In this document: positions 47,042 to 56,660 of the stretch, piece after piece
Layout of the letters: the number at the start of each line of letters is the position of its first letter
Position numbering within the stretch: the stretch's first letter is position 1
Assembly: GCF_019977735.1 (NCBI RefSeq)
Contig: NZ_AP025018.1
Location: 8,684,580 to 8,748,579, forward strand
Origin: Calothrix sp. PCC 7716
GTDB lineage: Bacteria; Cyanobacteriota; Cyanobacteriia; Cyanobacteriales; Nostocaceae
DNA length: 64,000 nt
Direction of reading: 5' to 3'
Position numbers and translations under genes: made by a program
Notes under the pieces: generated by a model
The model's database searches: none
What the model was told of the DNA's origin: nothing
Seen by the model: the letters and a program-made list of their open reading frames with translations, nothing else

Positions 47042-48112
47042 TTATTTATCCCACTGGTTACGAATTTCTTTTGCTGTTTTTTGAAGATTTTTAAAATAAT
47101 CGCTTTCTTCAATCTCTGCTACTTCGCGTTGACGTTTGCTATGGTCTATTTCAACTTGTAATTGTTGTAGCTGTTGTGTTAATTGTTGTTCACGCAGGTA
47201 AATTTCATGCATCATTTTTTGAAATACTCTTCCTAAATATCCAAATTCATCAGTGCGTTTTGCTATTTTAGTCAGTGCAGAACGCTCTTGTGCCCAAATT
47301 TCGCTTTTCATTGCTGCATCTTGAGTCATTTGCGAAGCAAGTTGAGCCATTGGTTTTAAAGGTTGAATTACTCTCCATTTGAGTAAATAATTAATACAGA
47401 CTATAACTAATGCAAAAATTATTATAAATATACCAACAAACATTAAAAGTGCTTTGTGTGCGTTTTCAAATAATTCGCTGGCAGGTACATAAATTATCTG
47501 TGTGCCAATAATTTGATTGAGTTTCCATCCATATCCATTTTTAGTACCGTACAGCTTGACGTGACTTTTCGGCGCCATTTCTGGTGTAGAATGACATTTT
47601 AAGCAGGTGGGGCTATTAACGGTTAGTGGTTGTGCGCTGTAAAATAATTGTTCACCTTTTACAGACCTAAACCCAGAGAAGTTTTTAGTATCTCTGTTTT
47701 GTTCAAACTTTTCGACTAAATTAGCTTCAAATAAATCAGCTTTATCATGGGGGTTTGTAGGGTTTAACGCTGCATCCTTATATATTAAGTCTTTATATTT
47801 CCAATCTTGCTTAAACCGCTCAAAAACTCTTCTCCCACTCAAACTTGGCACAGTTTCGGGAAAAAAACGCGATTCTGGATTCGTCACCGAAGCTAGCAAC
47901 GGTGCTATATCGTTACTAGTATAATTTTTAACTGCGTTGACTAATTGCATTGCCAACTGTGCGCGGTAGGTCATTTCAATTTGAGCCTTGTTTTCAAGGG
48001 CTTTCGATAACGACAAACCACCGATAAAAATCCCAATAACGAAGATTATTGATAATATCAGTGTAAATTGAGACGCGAGATTTAAACGACGTACCATTTT
48101 GTTTAGTACCAA
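47042..48112 (-). CDS. Membrane sensor with heme-c (Tll0287-like/DUF3365) domain and HAMP-like linker
   Basis: The 356-residue protein has a membrane helix (residues 15-35), a ~170-residue extracytoplasmic domain containing TCLKCHSTP (CxxCH, covalent heme-c site), a second helix (about 225-247) and a HAMP-like segment (WRVIQPLKPMAQLASQM). It ends in a cytoplasmic coiled coil. There is no kinase or cyclase domain, so output must pass through partners. The 16-bp gap to the MinD-like ATPase makes that the likely partner. A redox, NO or ligand-binding input at the heme is inferred from the family. Confidence 0.85.
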   Translation of the reverse strand: MVLNKMVRRLNLASQFTLILSIIFVIGIFIGGLSLSKALENKAQIEMTYRAQLAMQLVNAVKNYTSNDIAPLLASVTNPESRFFPETVPSLSGRRVFERFKQDWKYKDLIYKDAALNPTNPHDKADLFEANLVEKFEQNRDTKNFSGFRSVKGEQLFYSAQPLTVNSPTCLKCHSTPEMAPKSHVKLYGTKNGYGWKLNQIIGTQIIYVPASELFENAHKALLMFVGIFIIIFALVIVCINYLLKWRVIQPLKPMAQLASQMTQDAAMKSEIWAQERSALTKIAKRTDEFGYLGRVFQKMMHEIYLREQQLTQQLQQLQVEIDHSKRQREVAEIEESDYFKNLQKTAKEIRNQWDK

Positions 48113-48157
48113 CTGTCTGTAATATCTCTATATCCGGCGCCTCATAACTTATGCAAT

Positions 48158-49027
48158 TTAAGATGGAAAAAATAAAACAGGGTACCAACTTTGTCGTAAA
48201 ATTTCAGCAGCAAAACTGGAAACGAGCCATTCTTGGAGTTTACCTATTGTTCCTGATGAGATTGCAATAGCAGTAATATCTTCCATTACAGCTATATCTA
48301 AAATGGTAGTAACAGAGCTTCCTTCCCGCACTTCTGTGTACACCTGTAAATTAAGCTTCTCTAAATCGGCTTTAATTATAGATAAAGTTTCTTGTGCTTG
48401 CTGCGGTGAGACTTTTACTGGTACATCTCGACGACCACTTGATTCTAAAATCCAACAAAGCTTACATTTTTGGAAATATTCCCCAGGTTTTTGAGCTAAT
48501 TGCTTGATTTGTTCGATTAAACTATCTGCTACTTGACTTTGATTATAGGGAATTAGCAAGGAACGAAAAAGATGCTGACAGCGAAGTGCTAGTTCTTCAT
48601 TTGTATATGCAGCGATTAATTGCGGACGTAGTACTAATAAAGGAATCTTGGTTTGACGCGATAAATCAGCCATTGTACTACCTACGAATTTCTCCGCTAT
48701 GGAACTACGGCTTTGCGAACCCACTATAATTAATTGCGATTGATATGTTCGAGCTACTTTCAGAATTGTTTCTACTGGTTTTCCTGATTGAACTTCTATT
48801 TTTACTTCTACACCAGCAGGACTTTCACCGATAGCTTCTGCTAATCGAGTTTGAGCTTGCTCTATTTTGTCGCTATCGACTCGTACTATAACTCCTTTAT
48901 CAGAGAATGGTACAGTATGGAGAAACACTATTTGCTTTACTCCTGTTTTCTCTAAGCTAGAGACAAAATGCGCTAGACGATGTAGACCGTCGGAAAAGTC
49001 TGTACAAATTAATATCTGTGTAAACAT
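48158..49027 (-). CDS. Tandem universal stress protein (UspA family)
   Basis: This protein of about 289 residues starts MFTQILICTDFSDGLHRLAHF and contains the first Usp domain with the ATP-loop-like VGSQSRSSIAEKFVGSTM (G-x2-G-x9-G-S/T type). A second, degenerate Usp domain follows, with LLIPYNQSQVADSLI and AISSGTIGKLQEWLVSS. ATG 49027 avoids an implausible N-terminal extension. It is the first gene of the operon with the heme-c sensor (45 bp downstream) and the MinD-like ATPase. Confidence 0.85.
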   Translation of the reverse strand: MFTQILICTDFSDGLHRLAHFVSSLEKTGVKQIVFLHTVPFSDKGVIVRVDSDKIEQAQTRLAEAIGESPAGVEVKIEVQSGKPVETILKVARTYQSQLIIVGSQSRSSIAEKFVGSTMADLSRQTKIPLLVLRPQLIAAYTNEELALRCQHLFRSLLIPYNQSQVADSLIEQIKQLAQKPGEYFQKCKLCWILESSGRRDVPVKVSPQQAQETLSIIKADLEKLNLQVYTEVREGSSVTTILDIAVMEDITAIAISSGTIGKLQEWLVSSFAAEILRQSWYPVLFFPS

Positions 49028-49059
49028 ATATAAGTAGATACATAGGGTTAAAGATATTT

Positions 49060-49207
49060 TAAACCACAAAGTACACAAAGCGCACAAAGGAAGAAAAGAA
49101 GAGTTTCTGTGAATATAGAAACACCATAGCAGCTTGAAATGAATTGTAACTACATAAAAACATGGTTAAATCTTTTTCTTTGTGTTCTTTGTGACCTTTG
49201 TGGTTTA
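49060..49207. repeat. Long inverted repeat of the ACCACAAAG family
   Basis: TAAACCACAAAG...CACAAAG (from 49060) and its approximate complement (ending 49207) form about 35-bp imperfect arms around an 80-bp loop, upstream of the Usp operon. The rest of this 470-bp divergent spacer shows nothing else. Confidence 0.65.
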
Positions 49208-49498
49208 TTTAAATACTGTATTTAATTAATAACTGGCAACCTACATGGACAAATAAACAACCAGATATAATTACTACACAAAAATCGGCATCAGTACTTA
49301 ACTAACAACAAGTTCAAATTCATAAATTATTACATAGTTCAAGGATAGTAACAGTCAAACTAAATTATCAAAAACCGAAGTTAAAATCCAACAATTAATA
49401 CTCGCAAATCCAGCCACCTTACAACATTTGTGTTTAGTGTACAAAATGTGAGATATTAGAGAAAAATAGACGTGTTGTAATCCTTATATTAATCAAGC

Positions 49499-50458
49499 AT
49501 GTCCAACCTTAGTTATGCTATTCTGGGAACTGGTGCATTAGGCGGTTTTTACGGCGCCAAACTGCAAAAATCTGGTAAAAATGTCCACTTTTTGCTGAAC
49601 AGTGATTACGAATATGTTAGTAAACATGGTTTGGTTATTGAGTCAAAAGATGGTGATTTCACCCTTCCTCAAATCAGTGCCTACAATAATGTAGAAAAAA
49701 TGCCACAATGCGATGTCGTGGTGATAGCACTTAAGACAACACAAAACCATTTATTGCCGCAAATGTTACCACCTGTTGTCAGAGATGATGGGATAGTGTT
49801 AGTTTTGCAAAATGGACTAGCGGTAGAAGAAGAAGTTGCCAAAATAGTTGGTAATGTCAACATTATTAGTGGGTTGTGTTTTCTCTGTTCCAATAAAGTT
49901 GGAGCAGGACATATCCGTCACCTCGACTATGGACAAATTACTCTAGGGGGATATGCAAATGACTATCAGTCAACTGGAGTTACACATTATATGCAGCAAA
50001 TTGCCAATGATTTTGCTAGTGCTGGAATCTCAATGGAATTAGCTGAAGATTTATTACTAGCTCGATGGAAAAAATTGGTGTGGAATATTCCCTATAATGG
50101 ATTGTCTGTAATTCTTGACGCTAGAACAGATGAATTAATGTCTTATGTCCATACTCGCCAATTAGTTGAACAGTTGATGCATGAAGTTGCATTAGGGTCA
50201 TTTAGTTGTGGACGCATAATTCCTGATAGCTTTATTCAAACAATGTTAAATTACACCATAAATATGAAGCCTTATCGTACTAGTATGAAAATTGATTATG
50301 ACGAAAGGCGCCCTTTAGAAGTAGAAGCAATTTTTGGAAATCCATTGCGGAAAGCTCATTTATTAGGTGTGAATTTACCACAAATTAGTTGTATATACCA
50401 GCAGCTAAAGTTTTTAGATGAGGTTAGAAGAGTAGAAGTAAGGGATTTAAATTCCTAA
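49499..50458 (+). CDS. panE: Ketopantoate reductase family protein (PanE/ApbA)
   Basis: This 319-residue protein has an N-terminal NADP-binding site (YAILGTGALGGFYGAKL) and the substrate region VIALKTTQNHL. LVLQNGLAVEE, the catalytic Lys region ARWKKLVWNIPYNGLSVIL, and C-terminal KIDYDERRPLEVEAIFGNPL are all typical. The family reduces 2-dehydropantoate to pantoate in coenzyme A synthesis, although many paralogues act on other 2-keto acids. It is monocistronic, and its stop overlaps the C-terminal codons of the kinase relic on the other strand. Confidence 0.85.
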   Translation: MSNLSYAILGTGALGGFYGAKLQKSGKNVHFLLNSDYEYVSKHGLVIESKDGDFTLPQISAYNNVEKMPQCDVVVIALKTTQNHLLPQMLPPVVRDDGIVLVLQNGLAVEEEVAKIVGNVNIISGLCFLCSNKVGAGHIRHLDYGQITLGGYANDYQSTGVTHYMQQIANDFASAGISMELAEDLLLARWKKLVWNIPYNGLSVILDARTDELMSYVHTRQLVEQLMHEVALGSFSCGRIIPDSFIQTMLNYTINMKPYRTSMKIDYDERRPLEVEAIFGNPLRKAHLLGVNLPQISCIYQQLKFLDEVRRVEVRDLNS

Positions 50459-50888
50459 CCAAGGGGTATTTCGATGATAAATTCTGTTCCTTCTCCTTGT
50501 GTCGAGATGCATGTATACTGTAAACGGGTTAAATATAAACTTTGTCATGCTGAACGAAACGCAGTGCAGTGAAGCATCTTAGAGATTCTAGCCTGCGGCA
50601 AATGCTCCGCATTACGCTACGCTCAGAATGACATTTCTAAACCGTTCTTAGTATAATTTCACCCTTGTGTTTTTCGACTATAATTTCATGACTGACTGCT
50701 AAACCTAAACCTGTTCCTTTTCCCACTGGTTTTGTTGTGAAAAATTGATTAAACATTTGGCACCGGACTTCTTCTGTCATTCCTAAAGCTGTGTCTTTAA
50801 TACTAATACTTATTTTTTGATTATTTTTTAACTGTGTATGAATTATAATTTGAGGATTCTTTTTAGATTCTACTGATTCTCTAGTAAA
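50455..50888 (-). pseudogene. Histidine kinase C-terminal relic split by a repeat insertion
   Basis: The minus strand encodes an ATPase domain piece. It runs ESVESKKNPQIIIHTQL, IKDTALGMTEEVRCQMFNQF and FTTKPVGKGTGLGLAVSHEI, then EKHKGEII, and stops at an insertion. Beyond the insertion the frame resumes as CISTQGEGTEFIIEIPLG and a final stop. An upstream stop codon and lack of any H-box show the N-terminus is gone. The G1 box reads DTALGM rather than DNGxGM. The inserted ~93-bp element is a MITE-like repeat. Confidence 0.75.
50542..50634. mobile_element. 93-bp MITE-like repeat inserted in the kinase relic
   Basis: The ends TTGTCATGCTGAACG and CGCTCAGAATGACAT are near-perfect terminal inverted repeats. 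The interior is GC-richer and contains GCATCTTAGAGATTC. Its ends match my recollection of a small dispersed cyanobacterial repeat. It interrupts the kinase relic between the G2 and C-terminal segments. Confidence 0.65.
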
Positions 50889-50944
50889 TTACATATCAAA
50901 ACCCGATATTATGTATACAATTAAAATTTAGGTATTATATAACT

Positions 50945-51664
50945 TCACTTTGTTACTTGCGATTGAGGTATAGGGCAAGTTCTATTCACAAAATCACATT
51001 TATATATGTAAGGTTCTTGCCAGCTTAAGGGAATTTCTAATAAGTCGCGCGTTCCTGTCATTGCTTGCCCTAAGAATAATAATAAAGCAATACAATTTAC
51101 AATAGTGTGAATCACGCGCCAACGATTTGACTTATCTTTATAAATTTCTGGAACAATAGCTAAAGAGAAAATCATCAATATCCCTGCTGCTATGCCAATA
51201 TAATAATGCGACCAATACCATTCGTTATCACGTCGAAACACCCCGTCTTGAAAACCCAAAATTATTAAACCTGCACCTGTTAGAGTTGCAAATACACCTC
51301 TCCACAATTTAGTATTAACACTGTATAAAAATACTAACGAGGCAATAGTAGCTGGGAACATTAACAGAATGAAAATGACTTGAAACGGCGCCTTGTTCCA
51401 AAGTTGATTTGTGATAACATTTTTACTGATTGCATATGCTAATGCTACCAATATTAAACCTACGGTTGCACCCGTCAGCCAACTTCCTAACCGCTTGTGT
51501 TCAATACCAGAAGACGCAGGGATTTTAGTTTTATCACCACTTTTAGCTTGTAAACGACGCTGACGTGTAGCCCATGCGTAGTTAACTACGATACCAATTA
51601 AGGGAAAAACACACATAACAGCAAGTACAGGATGAACCAGTCCAAGAAAATCTGTCAACTGCAT
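50945..51664 (-). CDS. DUF4079 family membrane protein
   Basis: This 239-residue protein has six or seven hydrophobic helices, beginning LTDFLGLVHPVLAVMCVFPLIG. His residues sit in helices (LVHPVLAV, SHYYIGIAAG, IHTIVNCIALLLFLGQAMTGTRDLLEIP), as in cytochrome b561-like folds. The sequence fits my memory of the cyanobacterial/plastid DUF4079 family, of unknown function and possibly heme-binding. It is monocistronic, with the TnpB-like gene upstream on the same strand. Confidence 0.75.
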   Translation of the reverse strand: MQLTDFLGLVHPVLAVMCVFPLIGIVVNYAWATRQRRLQAKSGDKTKIPASSGIEHKRLGSWLTGATVGLILVALAYAISKNVITNQLWNKAPFQVIFILLMFPATIASLVFLYSVNTKLWRGVFATLTGAGLIILGFQDGVFRRDNEWYWSHYYIGIAAGILMIFSLAIVPEIYKDKSNRWRVIHTIVNCIALLLFLGQAMTGTRDLLEIPLSWQEPYIYKCDFVNRTCPIPQSQVTK

Positions 51665-51801
51665 AAAATTCCCCTCTTTTACATGTTGGCTGTAATCATT
51701 AAGTATTTTACTATTCTTTCCGCTTCAAAAAATCTAGGAAAATCTGGAACTCCTAAACCTACGCACAATCGCGGTTCTAAGTACGATTTCCTTCACCCTT
51801 T

Positions 51802-53430
51802 TCAGGATGACATTCTAACCGCCCGTTGCGGACTTGCAAACGTCTGTTCATTCGGCACATTTAATCCACCTGGGTTATTACATCCGATGGCAACCGAATT
51901 ACCAAATTCTTCTTGGACATTATTTTCAATGTTCCCGTTGCGTAAGCTAGAGGAGGCTGTTGGCCTAGGCTGAAAGAAAGAGTGTCGGGCTGAACCTTTC
52001 ACTCTTTTACTGATTGCGTTCCAGTATGACCAGACGTGCTTCTTGGGTTCCTTACCTTCGTAGGCGGTTCTGGCTGGAACGCTCTCAGAATAGTTCATTG
52101 CACGGCGTGCAAGTACTAATGCTGCTGCCGTTCCTGAATTCATCCCATAAAGTGACATAAATTTTGCCATGCCAATTAGAGATGAATACGCAGGATTAAC
52201 GGTAATTAATTTAATTCCTAATTTAAAGCATCTTGAGGAAAGTAATTCATAAAAACGCCGATAGGCAAAACCAGAAATCATCCGATTATAACGTTTATGT
52301 TTGGCACCATTATTTAGTTGTGCTTTTTTAGCATCAAAATCTAATTCTTCAATAACAATGGGGCATTTAAAAGCAAGTGAAGCGGTTGTCAATTCTGTGA
52401 CGACTGATGCTAAGACTGCCTCTGTTTGATTATGGGACAAACTATGAAGATTAAATTTAATGTCTCCAAATCGTTTGGGATTGCCATCAGCATTTACTTT
52501 ACACCATGCAACCGAGTTGATATTTAAATCTACACCGATACAACCCAACATGACTGAATCAGATGTGATGGGTCGATATACATCAACTGTAATATGTACC
52601 TGCCATACACCATATTTATGTTGAATTATCCGGTAAGTAATCGCTTGTTTACATGCCCATGCTTGTCTAATTTCTTTGTCACCATAGCCATTTAGATTAA
52701 TTGGTATTTCTACATACTCACCATACTTCGCTTCTAAAGCATAAGGCACACGAATTTTTAATATATCAAGAGAATCTTTCTCTAAACCGATAATTAATTG
52801 ACAAACTTGATTCCCGTTTGACTCGTCCTTACTGCCAACAAAATAAATGGTTTCTTTATTGCCTAAATTCACGTGCAATTGTTTTGATTTTAAATGTTTA
52901 AGCTGAGACATCATCTTATGTAACTTGCGTTTTTGATGATGGAGCTTATTTTTCGCACTCTGGTAATAGGTGCCTATATCGCGTCCAAAAGCTCTTGATG
53001 ATGCTTGGTCAAATTCGGGTTTATATTTTGATGGTATTTTTGCTTTTTTACCTGGCTTTGCAGTTTGATTATATTTAACGACTGCTTGTAAATATTCAAT
53101 ATGCTTTTTTACTTTCTTTTCGAGGACATCGACTGAAGCTTTTAAAGATTTTATTTTCCCTTCAAGAGTTTTTATATGTCGTGCAGATGATTCTTTCGAG
53201 CTTTTGATTTCGCCTTCTATAAATGTAATAATACTCGAAGCTTGACGCTTATTAATTGCAAACCTATCTTGCAGGGTCTTATTCAAAGAAGTCAACTTTT
53301 GATTTTCAAGCAATCCTTTAAGACTAAATATTGATGCCGACATCGAAATGGCTGCATAGTCTGCCAAAAACAAACCTGAATTGGTATCTGTATGTATTTG
53401 CTTTACATAAGTTTGCTTTCTTGACGGCAT
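51802..53430 (-). CDS. TnpB-like IS200/IS605-family protein, probably RuvC-defective
   Basis: The N-terminal ~190 residues of this 542-residue protein are lysine-rich and coiled-coil. The C-terminal half has a RuvC-type nuclease core: GVDLNINSVAW (first Asp), IVIEELDFDAKKA (Glu) and VNPAYSSLIGMAKF. At the third site (YGMNSGTAAALVLARRA) the usual Asp is missing, and no CxxC zinc ribbon is present. No TnpA lies nearby. TnpB proteins are RNA-guided nucleases; this one may be a non-cleaving derivative or a stranded relative. The region 51.4-53.9 kb has no GGCGCC, fitting an acquired element. The last ~60 residues are low-complexity. Confidence 0.8.
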   Translation of the reverse strand: MPSRKQTYVKQIHTDTNSGLFLADYAAISMSASIFSLKGLLENQKLTSLNKTLQDRFAINKRQASSIITFIEGEIKSSKESSARHIKTLEGKIKSLKASVDVLEKKVKKHIEYLQAVVKYNQTAKPGKKAKIPSKYKPEFDQASSRAFGRDIGTYYQSAKNKLHHQKRKLHKMMSQLKHLKSKQLHVNLGNKETIYFVGSKDESNGNQVCQLIIGLEKDSLDILKIRVPYALEAKYGEYVEIPINLNGYGDKEIRQAWACKQAITYRIIQHKYGVWQVHITVDVYRPITSDSVMLGCIGVDLNINSVAWCKVNADGNPKRFGDIKFNLHSLSHNQTEAVLASVVTELTTASLAFKCPIVIEELDFDAKKAQLNNGAKHKRYNRMISGFAYRRFYELLSSRCFKLGIKLITVNPAYSSLIGMAKFMSLYGMNSGTAAALVLARRAMNYSESVPARTAYEGKEPKKHVWSYWNAISKRVKGSARHSFFQPRPTASSSLRNGNIENNVQEEFGNSVAIGCNNPGGLNVPNEQTFASPQRAVRMSS

Positions 53431-53711
53431 TTATATACCCTTTTATATCAATCCCACGACTACAACTATTGTATATTTTACTCGCTTCGAGAAAATTAAG
53501 AATTATTACTAATACATACTGTTTTATTTGCATAACATTATGTATAAATATTTACTTATAAACCATTTTTCTGAGAATTATCGAGATTTTAAATCAATAA
53601 ACCTATGAAATCCTAGGATTATGGGTTACTGCTGATAACCCCCAATAGTTAGATGTAATGCTCTTTTTCTGAATGCAATGTAGTAGTTGTGAATTATAGA
53701 AGGATTGCTTC

Positions 53712-54563
53712 ATGCGTATTCACCATTTAAACTGCGGTTGCATGTGCCCAATAGGAGGTGCCCTTTTTGACGGTTTTAGTCGTGGACTCACTGCAAGTCT
53801 TGTTTGTCACTGTTTGCTAATTGAGACTAATCAGGGATTGGTTCTGATTGATACCGGATTTGGGCAACGTGACGTTAAGGCGCCGTTATCACGACTCAGC
53901 CCATTTTTCATGAATGTGAATCGAATTCAATTTGAAGAAAAATATACCGCGCGCGCTCAAATAGAGCAGTTAGGATTTAAAACAAGTGATGTACGTCACA
54001 TTGTGCTTACGCATTTAGACTTTGACCATGCAGGAGGATTGGAAGATTTTGCAGAAGCAACTATACACGTAATGCAAGCAGAGCTTGATGCAGCACAAGA
54101 ACGAAAAGGTTTTATATCATCACAACGCTACCGTCCAAATCAATGGGATGAGGTTAAACAGTGGAAGTTATATAGTGCCAAAGGTGAATCTTGGTATGGT
54201 TTTGAAGCAGTTCGCGACCTTGATGGATTACCTGAATCTATTTTAATGATTCCTTTGGCAGGTCATACACGTGGTCATGCTGGTATTGCTATTGAAACAT
54301 CTTCAGGTTGGCTTTTACACGCAGGTGACGCTTATTTTTACCGAGATGAAGTCGGAACAAAGAAACCAAACTGTACACCTGGTTTACGTGCTTATCAGTG
54401 GTTTATGGAAGTTGACCGCAAAACTCGACTTTTAAATCAAGAACGATTACGTGCGTTATCTGTAGCACATAGTAATGAGGTACGTTTGTTTTGTAGTCAT
54501 GATGCTATTGAATTTGATACTGCCAAAAATATCAATCCTCCCCCTGTACACGGTCGAGGTTAG
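53712..54563 (+). CDS. Metallo-beta-lactamase-fold hydrolase
   Basis: In this 283-residue protein the MBL metal site is LTHLDFDHAGG, with further ligands in AGHTRGHAGI, HAGDAYF and a C-terminal CSHD. An N-terminal MRIHHLNCGCMCPIGG segment has four Cys residues within 30 residues. It resembles N-acyl homoserine lactonase/quorum-quenching-like and related MBL hydrolases, but the substrate is not determinable. The ATG has GAAGGA upstream. Its 3' end overlaps the convergent ndh-like gene by 32 bp. Confidence 0.85.
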   Translation: MRIHHLNCGCMCPIGGALFDGFSRGLTASLVCHCLLIETNQGLVLIDTGFGQRDVKAPLSRLSPFFMNVNRIQFEEKYTARAQIEQLGFKTSDVRHIVLTHLDFDHAGGLEDFAEATIHVMQAELDAAQERKGFISSQRYRPNQWDEVKQWKLYSAKGESWYGFEAVRDLDGLPESILMIPLAGHTRGHAGIAIETSSGWLLHAGDAYFYRDEVGTKKPNCTPGLRAYQWFMEVDRKTRLLNQERLRALSVAHSNEVRLFCSHDAIEFDTAKNINPPPVHGRG

Positions 54564-55827
54564 AAAGTGGGACATCATGATATTTAGTTAAATAATCTTG
54601 CCTAAAGATTAACCGCATAGGATGTTCGCGTAAAAAGTATATCCATCCCCAGCAAATTAAAACCTGTAAACGATTTAGATTTCCTGGTAAACAAGCGAAA
54701 TGAATTACTAACCACAACAACCAAGCAGGAAACCCTGTTAATTTAACTTTACCAATATGAGCCACTGCTGCATGGCGCCCAATAATGACCATTGAACCTT
54801 GGTGTTGATAGTGCAGTGGTTGGGGATTTTTACCTTTGATTTGCCGTAAAATATTATTTGCGGCAGTCATTCCTTGCTGTATTGCTACTGGCGCCACCAT
54901 TGGTAATTGCTTATCGTGAAGTGCTGCTAAATCCCCAACTGCGTATACTTGAGGATGTTCGGGAACCTGTAATGTCGAGAAAACCTTCACTTGATTGTTG
55001 CGATTTGTTAACAGTCCCCATTTATTAAGTTTATTATCTCCTTCAACTCCCGTAGTCCATATTACTGTATGGCAAGGAATAACGCGCGAGTCTTCTAAAT
55101 GAACCGCGTTTTCTGTCACCCCAGTTACACGAGAATTTAATTGTACTTCTACTCCTAACTGCCGTAATTGTCGCGCAGTATAATTACTCAAACGAGCAGG
55201 CATTTCAGGAAGTAGTCTTTCTCCTGAATGCAGTAATAAAAGTCTAACTCGACGAAAATCTAAATTTGGATAATCTTTACTCAGCGTTCCGTAAACTAAG
55301 GTCGCTAGCTCTCCTGCCATCTCAACCCCAGTGGCACCTCCTCCCACAATTGTAAATGTCAATTGCTGCTGTTGTCGAGATACCCGTACTTCCTCTTGCG
55401 CTACCTCAAAACAACGTAATATGTGATTACGTATATTTATTGAATTTGACAAAGATTTCAGTGTTAATGAATGCTCGTAAGCACCAGGGACTCCAAAAAA
55501 ACGCGAAGTACTGCCACAGGCTAAAACCAAGTAATCATAGCTAATTACAACACCATTGACTTCGATAGTTTTAGTTTCTAAATTTATTTTGTTAACTTCG
55601 CTGGTAACAAATTTGATATTCTTATAATTTTTAATTAAATGCCGAATCGAGCAAACAATGTGTTCTGGCGCCAGTCCACAGGTTGCCACTTGATGCAGTA
55701 AAGGTACAAAAGTATGATAGTTTTCGCGGTTGACTAGCAGCACATCACAAGGGGAATTTCCTAAAACGCTTGCTGCTGATAGTCCAGCAAACCCAGCTCC
55801 TACAATCACAACCCTTTGACGTGTCAT
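54532..55827 (-). CDS. ndh: Type II NAD(P)H dehydrogenase (NDH-2)
   Basis: This 431-residue flavoprotein has two dinucleotide-binding motifs: FAD site VVIVGAGFAGLSAA at the N-terminus and NAD(P) site FTIVGGGATGVEMAGELA at about residue 165. It also has VYAVGDLA and the quinone-region VAPVAIQQG. The C-terminal ~60 residues are amphipathic and hydrophobic (PAWLLWLVIHFACL), as in membrane-associated NDH-2 enzymes. These oxidise NAD(P)H and reduce plastoquinone without pumping protons. The gene overlaps the MBL gene tail to tail by 32 bp. Confidence 0.88.
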   Translation of the reverse strand: MTRQRVVIVGAGFAGLSAASVLGNSPCDVLLVNRENYHTFVPLLHQVATCGLAPEHIVCSIRHLIKNYKNIKFVTSEVNKINLETKTIEVNGVVISYDYLVLACGSTSRFFGVPGAYEHSLTLKSLSNSINIRNHILRCFEVAQEEVRVSRQQQQLTFTIVGGGATGVEMAGELATLVYGTLSKDYPNLDFRRVRLLLLHSGERLLPEMPARLSNYTARQLRQLGVEVQLNSRVTGVTENAVHLEDSRVIPCHTVIWTTGVEGDNKLNKWGLLTNRNNQVKVFSTLQVPEHPQVYAVGDLAALHDKQLPMVAPVAIQQGMTAANNILRQIKGKNPQPLHYQHQGSMVIIGRHAAVAHIGKVKLTGFPAWLLWLVIHFACLPGNLNRLQVLICWGWIYFLREHPMRLIFRQDYLTKYHDVPLSNLDRVQGED

Positions 55828-56048
55828 TATCCCCCCAACACCAAATGCTTAAAAAATTTCCACATAATAGCTCAAACAATAATTATTGTTCTTATGAGTA
55901 ATCTTATGTGCTAGGGAATAATTCCGCAACTCGGAAATTTCTAGTATTTACAATCAATACAGCTAGATACATAAGTTTAATTACCTAAGTGCATTGATGT
56001 AAATAATACAAACATTAATGGAGAGGGAAGGGAGGATATAAGCCGGAG

Positions 56049-56588
56049 TTAGTTAGGGAAAAAGCTTCTGAGTTTTTCTATGGCCAGACGGATTTCTTCA
56101 AGTTCTTGAATTTCGAGAGTCGCAAAGCACTCCTTAAGATATTCGGTGTGTGCAGGGAAAACTTCTTCAAATATTTGCTCACCCTCTGGAGTCAAAACAG
56201 CTAAAAAGCTACGACGGTCATTTGGGGGAACCTCGCGACGCACCAAACCTTTTTTTTCCAGACGGTCGATAATACCAGTTAACTCACCCTTAGTGGTTAG
56301 GGTTTTCTTCGCTAACTTATTAAAAGTCATACCTGAAGTATTGCCCAGAGTGCAAATCACATCGAATTGGGACGAAGTTAAACCAAGCTGACGAACGTGA
56401 GCATCAGAATAACTGCGGTATGCATGATATGCAGAAACTAGCGCGCTTAAAGTGGGGTAAAACGTTTCAGACGCGGCAACTTCTACAGATTTTTTTCCAT
56501 CGATTGTGGTCACAGGCTTGATTATATCTAAACAGTACATTAAAGAATGGCTTGAATGTAATAGGCGACTGGACAAATCGAGAATCAA
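56049..56588 (-). CDS. MarR-family transcriptional regulator
   Basis: This protein of up to 179 residues has a MarR winged helix: LGLTSSQFDVICTLGNTSG, MTFNKLAKKTLTTKGELTGI, IDRLEKKGLVRREVPPNDRR and SFLAVLTPEGEQIFEEV. MarR dimers repress genes and release on binding phenolic or oxidative signals. The start is uncertain: an internal Met (56540) gives a more typical N-terminus. It is co-directional with NDH-2, but 221 bp separate them, so regulation of that gene is a guess. Confidence 0.85.
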   Translation of the reverse strand: MILDLSSRLLHSSHSLMYCLDIIKPVTTIDGKKSVEVAASETFYPTLSALVSAYHAYRSYSDAHVRQLGLTSSQFDVICTLGNTSGMTFNKLAKKTLTTKGELTGIIDRLEKKGLVRREVPPNDRRSFLAVLTPEGEQIFEEVFPAHTEYLKECFATLEIQELEEIRLAIEKLRSFFPN

Positions 56589-56660
56589 CGTGTTAATTCT
56601 TTATCGCCAATTAGCTATCGACAATTAGCCGTCTAACTATTATCCATTAATTGTTTAATA

